Shown: positions 46,834-61,228, counted from the stretch's first letter. The stretch is DNA of 64,000 bases from Sipunculus nudus (GCA_026874595.1 CM049308.1:43473327-43537326); one strand, 5' to 3'. Notes: generated from the letters alone by a model not told the origin. Made by a program: numbers and translations.

Positions 46834-47605
46834 AAGGTCCTCAACGCAGTTTGATGAAATTTTCAGGATAGCTCGACAATGATACCAGAATAATTAAATT
46901 TTTGGGTAAATAACCCTGGTATGAGTTCCAGTTTTTTATTGGGGGTCCATAGCATATTTGTTTGCGCAGGTGACGTTATGGCCATATTTAGGGTGCGAGT
47001 CTTGACGTCACAGACAATATTTACGTTAATCCACGTGTATACGTGTCGTTTCCCTGAAAGGTGTCGGTAATCAACGTACATCAAGGACGGCCATGGTTGT
47101 AAATTGTTCGTTATTATAGGCTATAGTCCTTGCCCCTGTTGCGATGGTATGCTGCAGGGGTTCGAACCCACGGTCACCTCTCTATTTTAAAAACTTGTAT
47201 TTTTACTCCGAAAATACATTATTGCATTCATAACGAACAAACCGATTATACCAATCAATATAGGCCTAATTCTAAAAAATGGTATTATTCTATATTACAC
47301 ATAAGTAATTTCCATACATAGTCATACTCGTAGACTGTTTATTTAAGGCCTACCGAGGCGACAGCATGACGCAATGGACCTAGCGCCAAATCGTCCCTCT
47401 GACATCACGACCACATTACTGACCTGCGAGAATGCCTTCACATCTAGGCCTGAGGAACGCATAATAAGGGCACATGAGAATGCAAATATTTTCGTTATTT
47501 CTGACAACGCCTCACGGCCTACAGGTACAGTCTATTGACATTTACCAGACTAATCGTTTGCATTTTCAGTGTACTTTCTAACAACACCAACAATGAATGA
47601 GAAAA
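46834..47605. other. Noncoding stretch
   Basis: Nothing supported. A lone GGTTCGAACCC at 47158-47168 resembles a Pol III B box but lacks an A box or a tRNA fold. Confidence 0.35.
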
Positions 47606-47965
47606 ATTCCGTTCTAACTCAGCATACCCGAAAATCCCTCCGTATATTTGTTGAATTTCTGACCGCATGAATACAAGCATGGCTCGCACGGGTTACTGTG
47701 TGCAGCCAACTTGTACGCGATACAGGAAATGACTCGTTACCATGGAGACAGGGTTTCAATTTCGGTTGTGAGGTCACATGCTTTCTCTTGCATTAATGCA
47801 TCATTCGTAGTATAATGTTAAGATTATGCCCTGTTTACAACAATATGAATGCAACATGATGGAAGACCAGTGCAATGTTCTCCCTGATATGCTTGTATCA
47901 CGACTCATGCAGGCTTACCAGCGCAATTATTAATTGCCCACTGAGTCGGGTTGTCTCGGCTACAA
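47606..47965 (+). repeat. Dispersed ~360-bp repeat, copy B (no minisatellite)
   Basis: Same-orientation partner of 18226-18596, with unrelated sequence upstream where copy A has the 33-bp array. Confidence 0.8.
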
Positions 47966-49144
47966 AGAAGCTTATCATTGTCACCGCCGAACGAAGCTGG
48001 GAATCATACGAAAACTGCGAGAGAGAACAGACTATTAGTGTAACTTCATATGATCAATTCTACGGTTTAGGATAAAATTAGGAATCGTCTGAAAGTCATT
48101 AGTTTGGGATGCTTATGTCATAGCCATAGGCTATGGTGAATTCCAAAGTGCGTTTAGTATTGTGTCAGCCGTTGTATACTTGTACCTGCAAGGGATCGTC
48201 CGGGTCCGAGTTTGCTTTCAGAATTTTACAATTTACATGCACTGTTTTGCGAAGGTTACTTACACGTGCATATTTCTGTCTAAAATATATAATATTTAAA
48301 CCGTCATTGGAACGGAATTGAAACGTGTATCTTTCCGCAATTGTATTCTGTGCCAATTCAGGGTAAACGTAAAACAGCATGCTTTTCTGTACAGGCGCAT
48401 GGTACGGGTTGTACAATGTTATGAAATCACAAACGTAATAAGCATCACAAAAGCTGAGCACGAGCTCCCATTGTTATGAAAAATATTATCATTTTGACCT
48501 CCGGTGACCAACAGATGCTACTATTTAATTATACTAGTTAAGTTATCTGTGGCCATTTTTTTTTTACTTTAATAACAATCATTGAAAGGAAACTTGTATT
48601 GTTATAACTCATCATTCTCAAATAATAATAAAAAAACAAGGCATTTATAAAATGCTACTTTTCTGATAATACTATATGAGCTGCATTGGCGGAGGTCTGC
48701 GCTCTTTGAGTGTTTTTCTAGTTGTATTTGTAATGGGTTACTAACTGGCACTAATGGGTTGTGTTTCAGTAGACTTCCTATATTTGTGTGAATATGTGAC
48801 GGAGTAGGAATAATTGACCAGCACGGTTTTGAGCACGGACCAGTATTCCTTGCAATAAAATTAATTATTGAGTGACTATACGGAACAAGTCCACACATAC
48901 AAGGCAAACAATCTGTCAAGCCATCAGCTAGGATCGCGAAGCATATTGCTGGAGCAAGGGCCGGGACCACCATTGTATATTTCGAGAAGTGATCTATATA
49001 TTTGAATGGTAGGTTAATCGTGCACCGTTTGTACTAACCTTTGTTTCTGTATGAAAAACAGCTCTGCCAATTGAAATGCCATTTTTTATCTGTAGAATAA
49101 TAAGTGTCATTTCATACGATAGGAGAATATATAGAGGCAGCAAG
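47966..49144. other. Noncoding stretch upstream of the transporter
   Basis: Expected to contain the promoter and a 5' untranslated exon of the SLC7 gene, but I cannot place either. A 123-codon minus-strand frame at 48602-48973 matches nothing recognised. Confidence 0.35.
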
Positions 49145-49324
49145 GGCGGATCCAGGATTTAGGAAAAATAGGGATCCAACTCTGGGGGACTAATGATAAA
49201 ACCTAAAGAAAAACCCGTAATTCGGGAAAGGGACGGGTCCAGGCCGCCGAAAATCGACTGAAACCTTTAAAAAAGGTTGCGGCGGCTGAAATTGGGGGTC
49301 CCAATTCCGCCCCCCCCCCCCCCC
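49145..49324. mobile_element. GC-rich DNA-transposon remnant
   Basis: Starts 'agggcggatccaggattta' and ends 'tcccaattccg' plus a 15-nt C run (49310-49324). The ends are roughly inverse (ggcggat.ccagga / tcccaattccgcc), typical of short GC-ended MITEs. It ends about 90 bp before the coding start of the transporter. Confidence 0.4.
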
Positions 49325-49415
49325 AAAGCACGATTCGCTTCTTGTATAACACAGATAATTTCAATCTTGGTAATTGTTACTATTACGCCATTTTAAGTGA
49401 TACTTCTTATTTCAG

Positions 49416-49896
49416 ACGATGGCCTTTGGATTATGCAGAGGAAACCTTCCTAGGGAAAATGAAAACCACCAACAAACCGGGGAAAAAGTTGAATTGAAGC
49501 GGCGAATAAGCTTATACCAAGCCCCGGCTGTGATCGTTGGCCTTATAATTGGTGCCTCCATTTTTATAACGCCTGGAAAAGTTCTCGAAGGAACCGGAAG
49601 TCCGGGTGTCGCCATTTTGATATGGTCATTGGCGGGAGTGCAAGCGACTGTGGGAGCGTTATGTTATATAGAGCTGGGAGTGACGTATCCTTCATCAGGG
49701 GAGAAATACGCCTATCTCGAAAAAATGTACAGCCCCGCGGTGGCGTTCTGCTACATGTGGATGTATCTTTTTATGTTCAGACCTGGCGTACAAGCAATTA
49801 AATGCATCACTTTTGGAAAATATATTCTACAACTAGCGTTCCCGGACTGTAATCCCCCAGAAAGCGCTGTCAAACTGCTTGGTGTCCTTCTTTGCG
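49416..49896 (+). CDS. SLC7A-like: SLC7-like exon A (start codon exon; TM1 to before TM4)
   Basis: ATG at 49419, ends phase 1 at TTTGCG|gtaatg. Encodes residues 1-159: a cytosolic N terminus (MAFGLCRGNL...), TM1 with GASIF at 45-49, TM2-TM3, YLFMFRPGVQA (116-126) and Cys144. It is the first coding exon but probably the second exon of the gene, because ttatttcag|acgATG is a good acceptor. Confidence 0.93.
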
Positions 49897-49966
49897 GTAA
49901 TGTTATATTTTTTCTTTTCAATTATCAATAATTTAATAAGCAAATGATATTTATTTAACTGTTTTA

Positions 49967-50020
<54 letters not shown>

Positions 50021-53000
50021 GATTGACTTTATTCATTCGAAAAAAAAAAAAAAAATATCTTTCCGTTAATAAGCTTAAACAATTCGGTGAGAAGACAGTT
50101 CATTTGAATTTAGTAAAATATGAATATTTTTCAGCGGTAAATTATGTTATGTAAAAACTAAATAAGTAATTTTTCTAACTCAGGTTATGGTATATTCGAT
50201 TTTGGATTTAAGTTAATTAAATACTTAATGCATTTAAAGAAACTATTTATATTCCCGTTGAAATTAATGTTTTCAGTGCAATCATCAAATTATAAAATAC
50301 AGCTAAGATTTTGAATGCATCAAATATCAACGGGAAGCTACACCTTAATAGCTGCATTTTTAATTCTTTTTCCAGTTTCCGTGACGTATATTAATGTCAA
50401 GGACGTGGAATGGTCAAACCGAGGCCATTCTCTGCTGGCCGGGATGGTGGCACTCACACTCGGGTCTATGATAGTTATAGGATTTATAGCTATGGGACAA
50501 GGTGAGCACAGGGGCTTATTTAGCTTATTGTAAAAGGGGGAGGATCGAGATGCTGGTAAGAACCAGCTCCAGTGCATTCTCTTTATATACCGGTACCATA
50601 GTAAATGGTTGGCTTCATATTCGCAAGGTTATTTTTTCGCGATTTCCAATCTTTCAGCATTCGCGAGGGATACACAGTATATTCATTATTTGGTATGAAC
50701 TTTTAATTATGGCCCCCAAATCTTTAAACTTTAACGAGGACCGTTGGAAACATAAAACGAATGCAAGTTGTTGTACATATTAGCCTGAAAAAATGAAATA
50801 TTTGAACGTTTTATTAGCTCCGTTGACTGTAAGTCATCTGAGTTATAGCGATCACTCTTCGTCCGTCGTCCGTCTGTCCGTCTGTCTGTCTGTCCGTAAG
50901 TCCTTTTGTCTGTTAACCAGGCACAAATCGTAACCGCTTCACCTAGAATCTTGTAACTTGATATTCTGAGAGGTTCATGAAAAATCTCCTTGGAAACCAG
51001 AAATTAGGTATCTGTTATCCATATCCTTCGAGCTATGGCACTTCAAAGTACAGCTCAGAATAATGGAAAATTTGATACAAAAGCTGAAGTATCTGAACAA
51101 CTAATGCAGAGATCACCATAATTGTTTGCATGGATATTAATCATGGAGTGTTTCATTAGTTTCTGCAGTCTGGTGGCACCACCTGTATTTGTTCGGGTTT
51201 TTTACGAATTGTTTTCTCTATTTTTGAGACATTTAAAGATTTGAACATCTGTTAACAGGGCACAAATCATATCAACTGGACCCTAGAATCTTCATTCTTG
51301 ACACACAGGGAGACCTATGAAAAGTCTCCATGGAAACCTGAAATTAAGTCTCTGTTACCCATATCCTTTAAGCTGTATGGCTCAAAATTACCCCCCAGAA
51401 TAATGAAAAATTTTATACAAAAAACTGCAGTAGCTCAATAACTACAACACTGATGGTCATGATATTTTGCATACATATTGATCACGCGATGTTACATCAG
51501 TTTCTGCAGACTGGTGGCGCCACCTGTATTTTTCGATTTTTTACGAATTGTTTTCTCTATTTTTGAGACCTTTAAAAATGTGAACATCTGTTAACAGGGC
51601 ACAAATCGTAAAGACTGGACCTAGAATCTTCATTCTTTAAACAGTGAGAGACCTATGAAAATTCTCCATGGAAACCTGAAATAAAGTCTCTGTTACTCAT
51701 ATCCTTTGAGCTGTAGGGCTCCAAATTATCCCCCAGTATAATGGAAAATTTGATAAAAAACTGCAACTTCTCAATAACTACAACACTGATGATCATGATT
51801 TTGGCATACATATTGATCAAGAGGTGTTCCATCAGTTTTTGCAGACTTTGTGCGCCACCTCTATTTTTTTAAAATTTTTACAATTTTTTTTCTCTTTTTT
51901 TGAGACCTTTAAGGATGTAGTTATCTGTCAATAGGGTACAAATCGTAACGACTGGACCTAGAATCTTCATTCTTGAGACACGGGGAGATCTATGAAAAGT
52001 CTCCATGGAAACCTGAAATTAGGTCTCTGTTACCCATATCCATCGAACTATGGCACTCCAAAGTACAGCTCAGAATAATGAAAAATTTTATACCAAAAAA
52101 AAACAAACTGCTGTATCTCAATAACTACAACACTGATGGTCATGATTTTTTGCATACATTTTAATCATGAGGTGTTCCATCAGTTTTTGCAGACTGTGTG
52201 CGCCACCTCTATTTTTTTTAAATTTTTACGAATTTTTTTCTCTATTTTTGAGACCTTTAAAGATGTGGTTATCTGTCAACAGGTTACAAATCGTAACGAC
52301 TGGACCTACAATTTTTATTCTTGTCATGCAAGGAGGCCCATGGAAAGTGACTGTGGAAACCTGAAATTAGGTCTCTGTTTCCTATATCCTTCAAGCTATA
52401 GGACTCTGAAGTATCCTTCAGAATTATGGACAATTTGATGCAAAAGCTGAAGTATCTGAACAACTAGTGCAGAGATCACCATGATTTTTGGCATGGATAT
52501 TGACCATTAAGTGTTTTTATTAGTTTATGCAGACTGGTGGAGCCACCTGTGTTTTTTTTTTAAGTTTACGCATTTTCCTCTATTTTTGAGATATATAAAT
52601 ACAGACACAATCCTTGCCTGTTGCTTAATCTGTTTGATGCTTCAGTTGAATGGGTATTTACTACCATTCAGATGATAAAATTTCCTTTTCGAATCTCTTC
52701 CCAGTCAGCTGAGCGTCATGACCCATGGGTCACTTGTTAACTTATGTTTGATTTATAGAAAACGTTAATAGCTGTTATTATTTAAAATATCAACCATTTA
52801 CTTTAAGACTCAACAGACCAATAGATTGTAGAAGTGATGCCGATGCGGCTTTAGTATAAACGAATTTTCACCTGTGCAGATGGGGCGCGGCATTCACAAA
52901 GTTTATTTCGCGATCATTTCTACAACATGAACGAACCTGGATGTTATATCCGTAATACTATATCCGTATTATGTAGTATATGCATGGCCTTATATCGCTC

Positions 53001-56000
53001 AGCCATCCGTAATGACTATATCCGTATAATTTATTATGTGCATGGCCTTATATCGCTCAGTCATCCGCATTGACTATATCCGTATTATGTATTATGTGCA
53101 TGGCCATATATAGCTCACCCATCCGCAGTGACTATATCCGTATTATTTATTATGTGCATGGCCATATATCGCTCAGTCATCCGCATTGACTATATCCGTA
53201 TTATGTATTATGTGCATGGCCATATATCGCTCAGTCATCCACATTGACTATATCCGTATTATGTATTATGTGCATGGCCATATATCGCTCAGTCATCCGC
53301 AGTGACTATATCCGTATTATGTATTATGTGCATGGCCATATATCGCTCAGTCATCCGTAATGACTATATCCATATAATTTATTATGTGCATGGCCTTATA
53401 TCGCTCAGTCATCCGCATTGACTATATCCGTATTATGTATTATGTGCATGGCCATATATCGCTCAGCCATCCGTAATGACTATATCCGTATAATTTATTA
53501 TGTGCATGGCCTTATATCGCTCAGTCATCCACATTGACTATATCCGTATTATGTATTATGTGCATGGCCATATATCGCTCAGTCATCCGCATTGACTATA
53601 TCTGTATTATGTAGTATGTGCATGGGCTTATATCGCTCAGCCATCCATAATGACTATATCCTTATAATTTATTATGTGCATGGCCTTATATCGCTCAGTC
53701 ATCCGCATTGACTATATCCGTATTATGTATTATGTGCATGGCCATATATCGCTCAGTCATCTGCAGTGACTATATCCGTATTATGTATTATGTGCATGGC
53801 CATATATCGCTCAGTCATCCGCATTGACTATATCCGTATTATTTATTATGTGCATGGCCATATATCGCTCAGTCATCCGTAATGACTATATCCGTATAAT
53901 TTATTATGTGCATGGCCTTATATCGCTCAGTCATCCGTAATGACTATATCCGTATAATTTATTATGTGCATGGCCTTATATCGCTCAGTCATCCGCATTG
54001 ACTATATCCGTATTATGTATTATGTGCATGGCCATATATCGCTCAGTCATCCGCATTAACTATATCCGTATTATTTATTATGTGCATGGCCATATATCGC
54101 TCAGTCATCCGTAATGACTATATCCGTATAATTTATTATGTGCATGGCCTTATATCGCTCAGTCATCCGTAATGACTATATCCGTATAATTTATTATGTG
54201 CATGGCCTTATATCGCTCAGTCATCCGCATTGACTATATCCGTATTATGTATTATGTGCATGGCCTTATATCGCTCAGCCATCCGTAATGACTATATCCG
54301 TATAATTTATTATGTGCATGGCCTTATATCGCTCAGTCATCCGCATTGACTATATCTGTATTATGTATTATGTGCATGGCCATATATCGCTCAGTCATCC
54401 GCAGTGACTATATCCGTATTATGTATTATGTGCATGGCCATATATCGCTCAGTCATCCGCATTGACTATATCCGTATCATGTATTATGTGCATGGCCATA
54501 TATCGCTCAGTCATCCGTAATGACTATATCCGTATAATTTATTATGTGCATGGCCTTATATCGCTCAGTCATCCGTAATGACTATATCCGTATAATTTAT
54601 TATGTGCATGGCCTTATATCGCTCAGTCATCCGCATTGACTATATCCGTATTATGTATTATGTGCATGGCCTTATATCGCTCAGTCATCCGCATTGACTA
54701 TATCCGTATTATGTATTATGTGCATGGCCTTATATCGCTCAGCCATCCGTAATGACTATATCCGTATAATTTATTATGTGCATGGCCTTATATCGCTCAG
54801 TCATCCGCATTGACTATATCCGTATTATGTATTATGTGCATGGCCTTATATCGCTCAGCCATCCGCATTGACTATATCCGTATTATGTATTATGTGCATG
54901 GCCATATATCGCTCAGTCATCCGTAATGACTATATCCGTATAATTTATTATGTGCATGGCCTTATATCGCTCAGTCATCCGCATTGACTATATCCGTATT
55001 ATGTATTATGTGCATGGCCATATATCGCTCAGTCATCCGTAATGACTATATCCGTATAATTTATTATGTGCATGGCCTTTTACGCTCAGTCATCCGCATT
55101 GACTATATCCGTATTATGTATTATGTGCATGGCCTTATATCGCTCAGTCATCCGTAATGACTATATCCGTATAATTTATTATGTGCATGGCCTTATATCG
55201 CTCAGTCATCCGCATTGACTATATCCTTATTATGTATTATGTGCATGGCCTTATATCGCTCAGCCATCCGTAATGACTATATCCGTATAATTTATTATGT
55301 GGATGGCCTTATATTGCTCTGTCATCCGCATTGACTATATCCATATTATGTATTATGTGCATGGCCATATATCGCTCAGTCATCCGCAGTGACTATATCC
55401 GTATTATGTATTATGTGCATGGCCATATATCGCTCAGTCATCCGCGTTGACTATATCCGTATTATGTATTATGTGCATGGCCATATATCGCTCAGTCATC
55501 CGTAATGACTATATCCGTATAATTTATTATGTGCATGGCCATATATCGCTCAGTCATCTGCATTGACTATATCTGTATTATGTATTATGTGCATGGCCAT
55601 ATATCGCTCAGTCATCGGCAGTGACTATATCCGTATTATGTATTATGTGCATGGCCATATATCACTCAGTCATCCGCATTGACTATATCCGTATTATGTA
55701 TTATGTGCATGGCCATATATCGCTCAGTCATCCGTAATGACTATATCCGTATAATTTATTATGTGCATGGCCTTATATCGCTCAGTCATCCGCATTGACT
55801 ATATCCGTATTATGTATTATGTGCATGGCCATATATCGCTCAGCCATCCGTAATGACTATATCTGTATAATTTATTATGTGCATGGCCTTATATCGCTCA
55901 GTCATCCGCATTGACTATATCCGTATTATGTATTATGTGCATGGCCATATATCGCTCAGTCATCCGCATTGACTATATCCGTATTATGTAGTATGTGCAT

Positions 56001-57074
56001 GGCCTTATATCGCTCAGCCATCCGTAATGACTATATCCGTATAATTTATTATGTGCATGGCCTTATATCGCTCAGTCATCCGCATTGACTATATCCGTAT
56101 TATGTATTATGTGCATGGCCATATATCGCTCAGTCATCCGCATTGACTATATCCGTATTATGTATTATGTGCATGGCCATATATCGCTCAGCCATCCGCA
56201 GTGACTATATCCGTATTATTTACTATGTATATGGCCTTATATCGCTCAGCCATCCGCAGTGACTATATCCGTATTATGTATTATGTGCATGGCCGTATTT
56301 CGCTCAGCCATCCGCAGTGACTATATCCGTATTATGTATTATGTGCATGGCCGTATTTCGCTCAGCCGTTCCGCAGTGCCTATATCCGTATTATTTACTA
56401 TGTATATGGCCTTATATCGCTCAGCCATCCGCAATGAGCCCATCCTAAGCTTTCAGTTATACTACAATACTGCATCAAGGCACACACGCACAAATATACA
56501 CGCATTTATTTTAAAATATCGTAGCAGGCTTGGCGTCTTTTCTAAATTAATTATATTATATATGATATATTAAATTGGTAACGTTTTCAACTATCGCTCA
56601 TGTATGCTGTGAATGTCTTATTTTCTCTGTTGCAGGAAGAAGTGAAGGCATTTGGAAGGATTCGTTCGCCGGAACTACCTCCAACCCTGGGGACATTGTC
56701 CTAGGAATGTTTTCTGCCATATTTGCCTACAATGGATGGTGCGTGTTCATTCACGTTATACGACAGAATCCTCTCTATTGGATTTTATATCTTTGGTTAT
56801 CTCGTCATTTATTCGATCACTACACGCAAATATCTGCCGATGTATTTAATTACATATTTTAGATTCAGATTCAGATAGGCTGAAATAGATCTACGTCATG
56901 CCCATGGTTGTCACTTCCGATTTAGATATATAATTGGCATTTTATATGTAAATGTCATATAAATAACTGTTACATAAGCTGTTTGATAGGCGTCATAGTC
57001 TTTTCTATCATAAGTAAAGGGAAATTTACTACAAAAGTATTCCCCAAAGTATTTCTAGCACACACACCGACACG

Positions 57075-57131
<57 letters not shown>

Positions 57132-60079
57132 TAATAAATAAATATCCCTCATGTTTCAATAGTCCCATGAGTTTGTATAATGGCATAGCAATGTTAGATT
57201 ATTAACGTAAAACATTTTGTATGTTAAACATAATTTTAGTGCACTTTCTTATATTTGACTTATATTTCACCTACAAGGAAGCCATTTTTAATGTGCAAGT
57301 TATTCAGGAAAGTAATGAATTTACATGATTTGACAAATTATAGACATACATAGAAACTCCAGACACCCTATATATATTTGCTTAAAGAAGAGACCAGGGC
57401 AATGCTGATTGTATACTTCCATAGTTTACTTGTATTGATATTTCAATATGACTGCCATTTATTTCGAATCGTGTACTAATCATAAATAAAAAAAAAACTT
57501 GTGTGTGTGATTTTGTTTTAGGACCGCACTGAATTTTATGATGGAAGAGGTGAAAAATCCCATCAGGTAATATATGTGGTCTCTGACCTTCACCCTGCGC
57601 AATAAGCATATGCAAATGAGTGATGCAAGGTCAAGGTGTTAAAAAATGATCATTTTACCCACGGGGTGGCTTAAAGTATTCATAAATATGTACCATATAT
57701 GTGTTCACATGTGAAATCATCCAAAAGTAGCTATTTATTTGCTTTTGCTTATGTGAAACATTATCACACATTGCAATACCAAACTGACGTTGGCAAACGT
57801 TCGCTGTTAGTTTCACAATTTTAGTAAATTAAACAAGGGTAAAGTTGACATTTATCAAGACAGTCGCGAAGACATGTATTTTGATGTGATCATTTTGAAA
57901 GCAATATATTTAGCGTAGAAATCATTAAATCAATAAATTAAAACAGTAAATAATTAAATGAAAACAGTACATAAATACGTGATTAAAATACTGATTTATT
58001 CATGAAAAGGAATTTCTTTGCCCCCCACCACGAACGAATATAAATAATATAGGTGAAATAAGTGAAATTTAAATACATTGGTTCTAATAACTTAAAGGCT
58101 TACAATACACTAGCAATTACCCGTGCTACGCACGGTTTTGGGCGAGCAGTTAGTTCTGATGTAAAATCAGTCTTTCATAGTTGAAGGTCTTGGTTGTACA
58201 ATGTTACCGTCATAAGATCTCTTTAAAGACGACATTTGGTGTAAGTGTTCTGTCTTTGAGTTGACCTTGTGTCTGAGTCAGGATGACTTGGACAAATACG
58301 TTCCGGTACGAATGATGGAATGTCTTCGGACAAACCCAGAGCATATGTATATCGAAAATCACGGCAATATGTACGGTGGTATCAGAGGAGATACGGAAAA
58401 TCACACAAATCGCGTTACGCAATTAATATATAGACACATGTATGATGTTATGCAAAAAAAAATCTGATTGAAGCCAAGGTATTGGTTGGAGATTTTTTTT
58501 AGAGAAGGTGATATGGTAAATAAAATCATTTATATGAAAATATAATATGTTGAACATCGCTATTTAAAGTTGCCCTCTGATTTTTCTTGCGACGAAATCG
58601 CACCGTATAAAAAGCTGGTGACACATTCCAACGTTTATTTGCATCCGATCATTGCATCTGTTCATCGCATCCGTGTAAACATTTTGACACTATATTTTCA
58701 ATAACACATACCTCTGGCAACGATAATCAGCTGCGTTTATCGCAGACCTTGAATCCTGCTCGATTTTTGCGATGAACGCATCCGTTAAACGCACAGGGGA
58801 TTCCACTTCATGACGTGCATAAAATCGGGGAAGCCCTCACTTCAATTACCAAAATCTGAGTATTAAAGTTCATTGAAGGGGAATAACTGTAGGGAAGCAT
58901 CATCATGTCTATAACACTCAACATGCATCTTACCATGTACCACTGAAAAATTGCAACAATGAATCTGATGCAGTAAATAGTGACATTCAAAGTGGAAGCA
59001 AAATAATGCGTTAAGAACGATCGCCAGGACAATTGTTTCTTTGTGTGTGTGTGTGGCGGGGGGGGGGGGGGGGGGTCCTATCCCACATTAATTTAATTAA
59101 AACATAATTATTTGTTATACTTTAATGAAATATCATTTAGGTTTACAGGCATAAATCTTAATATGAAAGGACAAAACGACTTATCGTCACCTGTTTGACG
59201 CTTGTATGTGTCATGTTTTGCCTCATGGCTGCCGTCTATGATCGCACATGAAAGACGGGTGCGACAAACCAAATGCGATAAACACTGATTTGTGTGACTG
59301 CGGGACACGATTTTAGTCGCATGTGACTCGCTCTTTTGTCAAACGCCCTGGACGTGATACATGTGCATTCAAGCATATCAGGTCATGTGAGGGGGTCGCA
59401 GGTATAAACCCTCTTCGTGCGATCCCCCGGTTTCAGGAAGGCCTACCAAACAATTCTTTCATCCTTTTTAGAAGTGGATTATTTCGGGCCGGTGACCGCG
59501 AAATGTACAAATAACCCAGATAGGGCCCCCGGAGTAAAACTCTGTTCTGCCAACACACACTCTATGCCCATTGTGTTACGGGGCCCGAAGACACAAAGAA
59601 AAGAGGCACCCGCGGGGGAGCAAATATTAAAATTATTAATTATGCACGTAATACGCAAATATTGCAAATAAAAGTGGGTGGAATCTCTTCGGACACACCC
59701 GGAGCATATGTATGTCGAAAATCACGGTAATTCGTACGGTGGTATCAGAGGAGTTACGGAAAATTACAAAATTCGCCTTACGCTATTAATATATAGATAA
59801 TTAACTGAACAATTATTGCGTTTAAACATCATCACTCGCTCATCGTCATTTTCATTCAGAAAACGCTGCCATCTACATGCCAGGTACAATCTGTACAATT
59901 TTTACTTCATATGATGATTGGTAAAACAAATTGTTCCACTTGCAGTATTTTTATGTTTATTACACGATGTACAAGTCCATGGCGTGTAAGTGGCATAGGC
60001 AGGAATTGACCCTCATTTGGGAAGTCTTATCTCCTGCAGGCCTCTATCGGCTTTGTCGGTAACTTTTGCTACCGTAGGG

Positions 60080-60146
<67 letters not shown>

Positions 60147-61156
60147 CTATGGTATATTTATTGCAGAACGAATCTAATAGTGCTATATTATCGGGATGCT
60201 AAGAGCTGGTACATAGTGATTATTTACGAAAATGTTCAGTTACACATGTTCACAATGTGTAACTGAACATTTTCGAAAATAATCACTATATATATACATT
60301 ATATATATATACACACACACATATATATATATATATATTTTAGGAACGCTCCTATAGCCGTGTGTCTCGGACTGTTTATCGTTATGGCTATCTACCTAAT
60401 GATTAATGTATGCTACATGTCGATGCTCGGTGTGGACGGGATGCTCAAATCAGACGCAGTGGCTGTGGTAAGGAATGATTTGAGGGTACATTCTAGAGTG
60501 CAAATCACTTCCGCCAGAGCGCTCCTCTGGCTCATGTTATAAAGAAAGCAAGAACAAAAATATATATTATGAGATGGAAATGACTATGTACTGCGGTGAC
60601 TAAGATGTGCAGGAAAGGATTAATGGTGATCAGTAAAGATAAGGTAAGCTCGAATGCGTGCCAATCAAGGTATTTATCAATGCGTTGCAATTAAATGGGG
60701 ATAGAAAGAACTTTACTCACACTTGTAATTAGTTTTGGGAAGTATCTGGCTATGGAGCGAATATGTCCTTAAATAAAAAGCACTGACCTACAAATTTCCT
60801 CGTTCATTGTGTTATGACCCATGATCATTTTGATTTTTCTAGTTTTTATTAAATGGTTATAATAAGTATTGTGTTTAAGAGTAGTTACTTTAACAAAGTA
60901 TTTTTTTTTTAATTAATTATAACTTTTAGAGACATTTACGACTTGAGAAGGCGTGTATTCTGTTTTTTACTCGCAGAAATGTCACATAATGTCCTTTTGA
61001 CAGACATACGGACAGAAACTGTTCCCCACTGTAGTGTGGCTCGTCCCGGTGGCTGTGTGTATAGTTCAAGTCACATCATTTAACGGCGGCCTCATGATAG
61101 CGTCCAGGTAGGTAACACGATCAGGATATAAAACTCAGTCGATGGAGAAGCCTTTG

Positions 61157-61228
<72 letters not shown>

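Noticed and set aside
47158-47168. GGTTCGAACCC as part of a tRNA gene
   Set aside because: No A box or cloverleaf can be built upstream; isolated B-box match only.
48602-48973. 123-codon minus-strand frame upstream of the transporter
   Set aside because: No known motif, no supporting splice or promoter signals; length is within chance expectation for 64 kb.
56259-56573. 104-codon open frame at the edge of the 58-bp array
   Set aside because: It is made of degenerate array units plus intronic sequence, and lies within intron 2 of the transporter.
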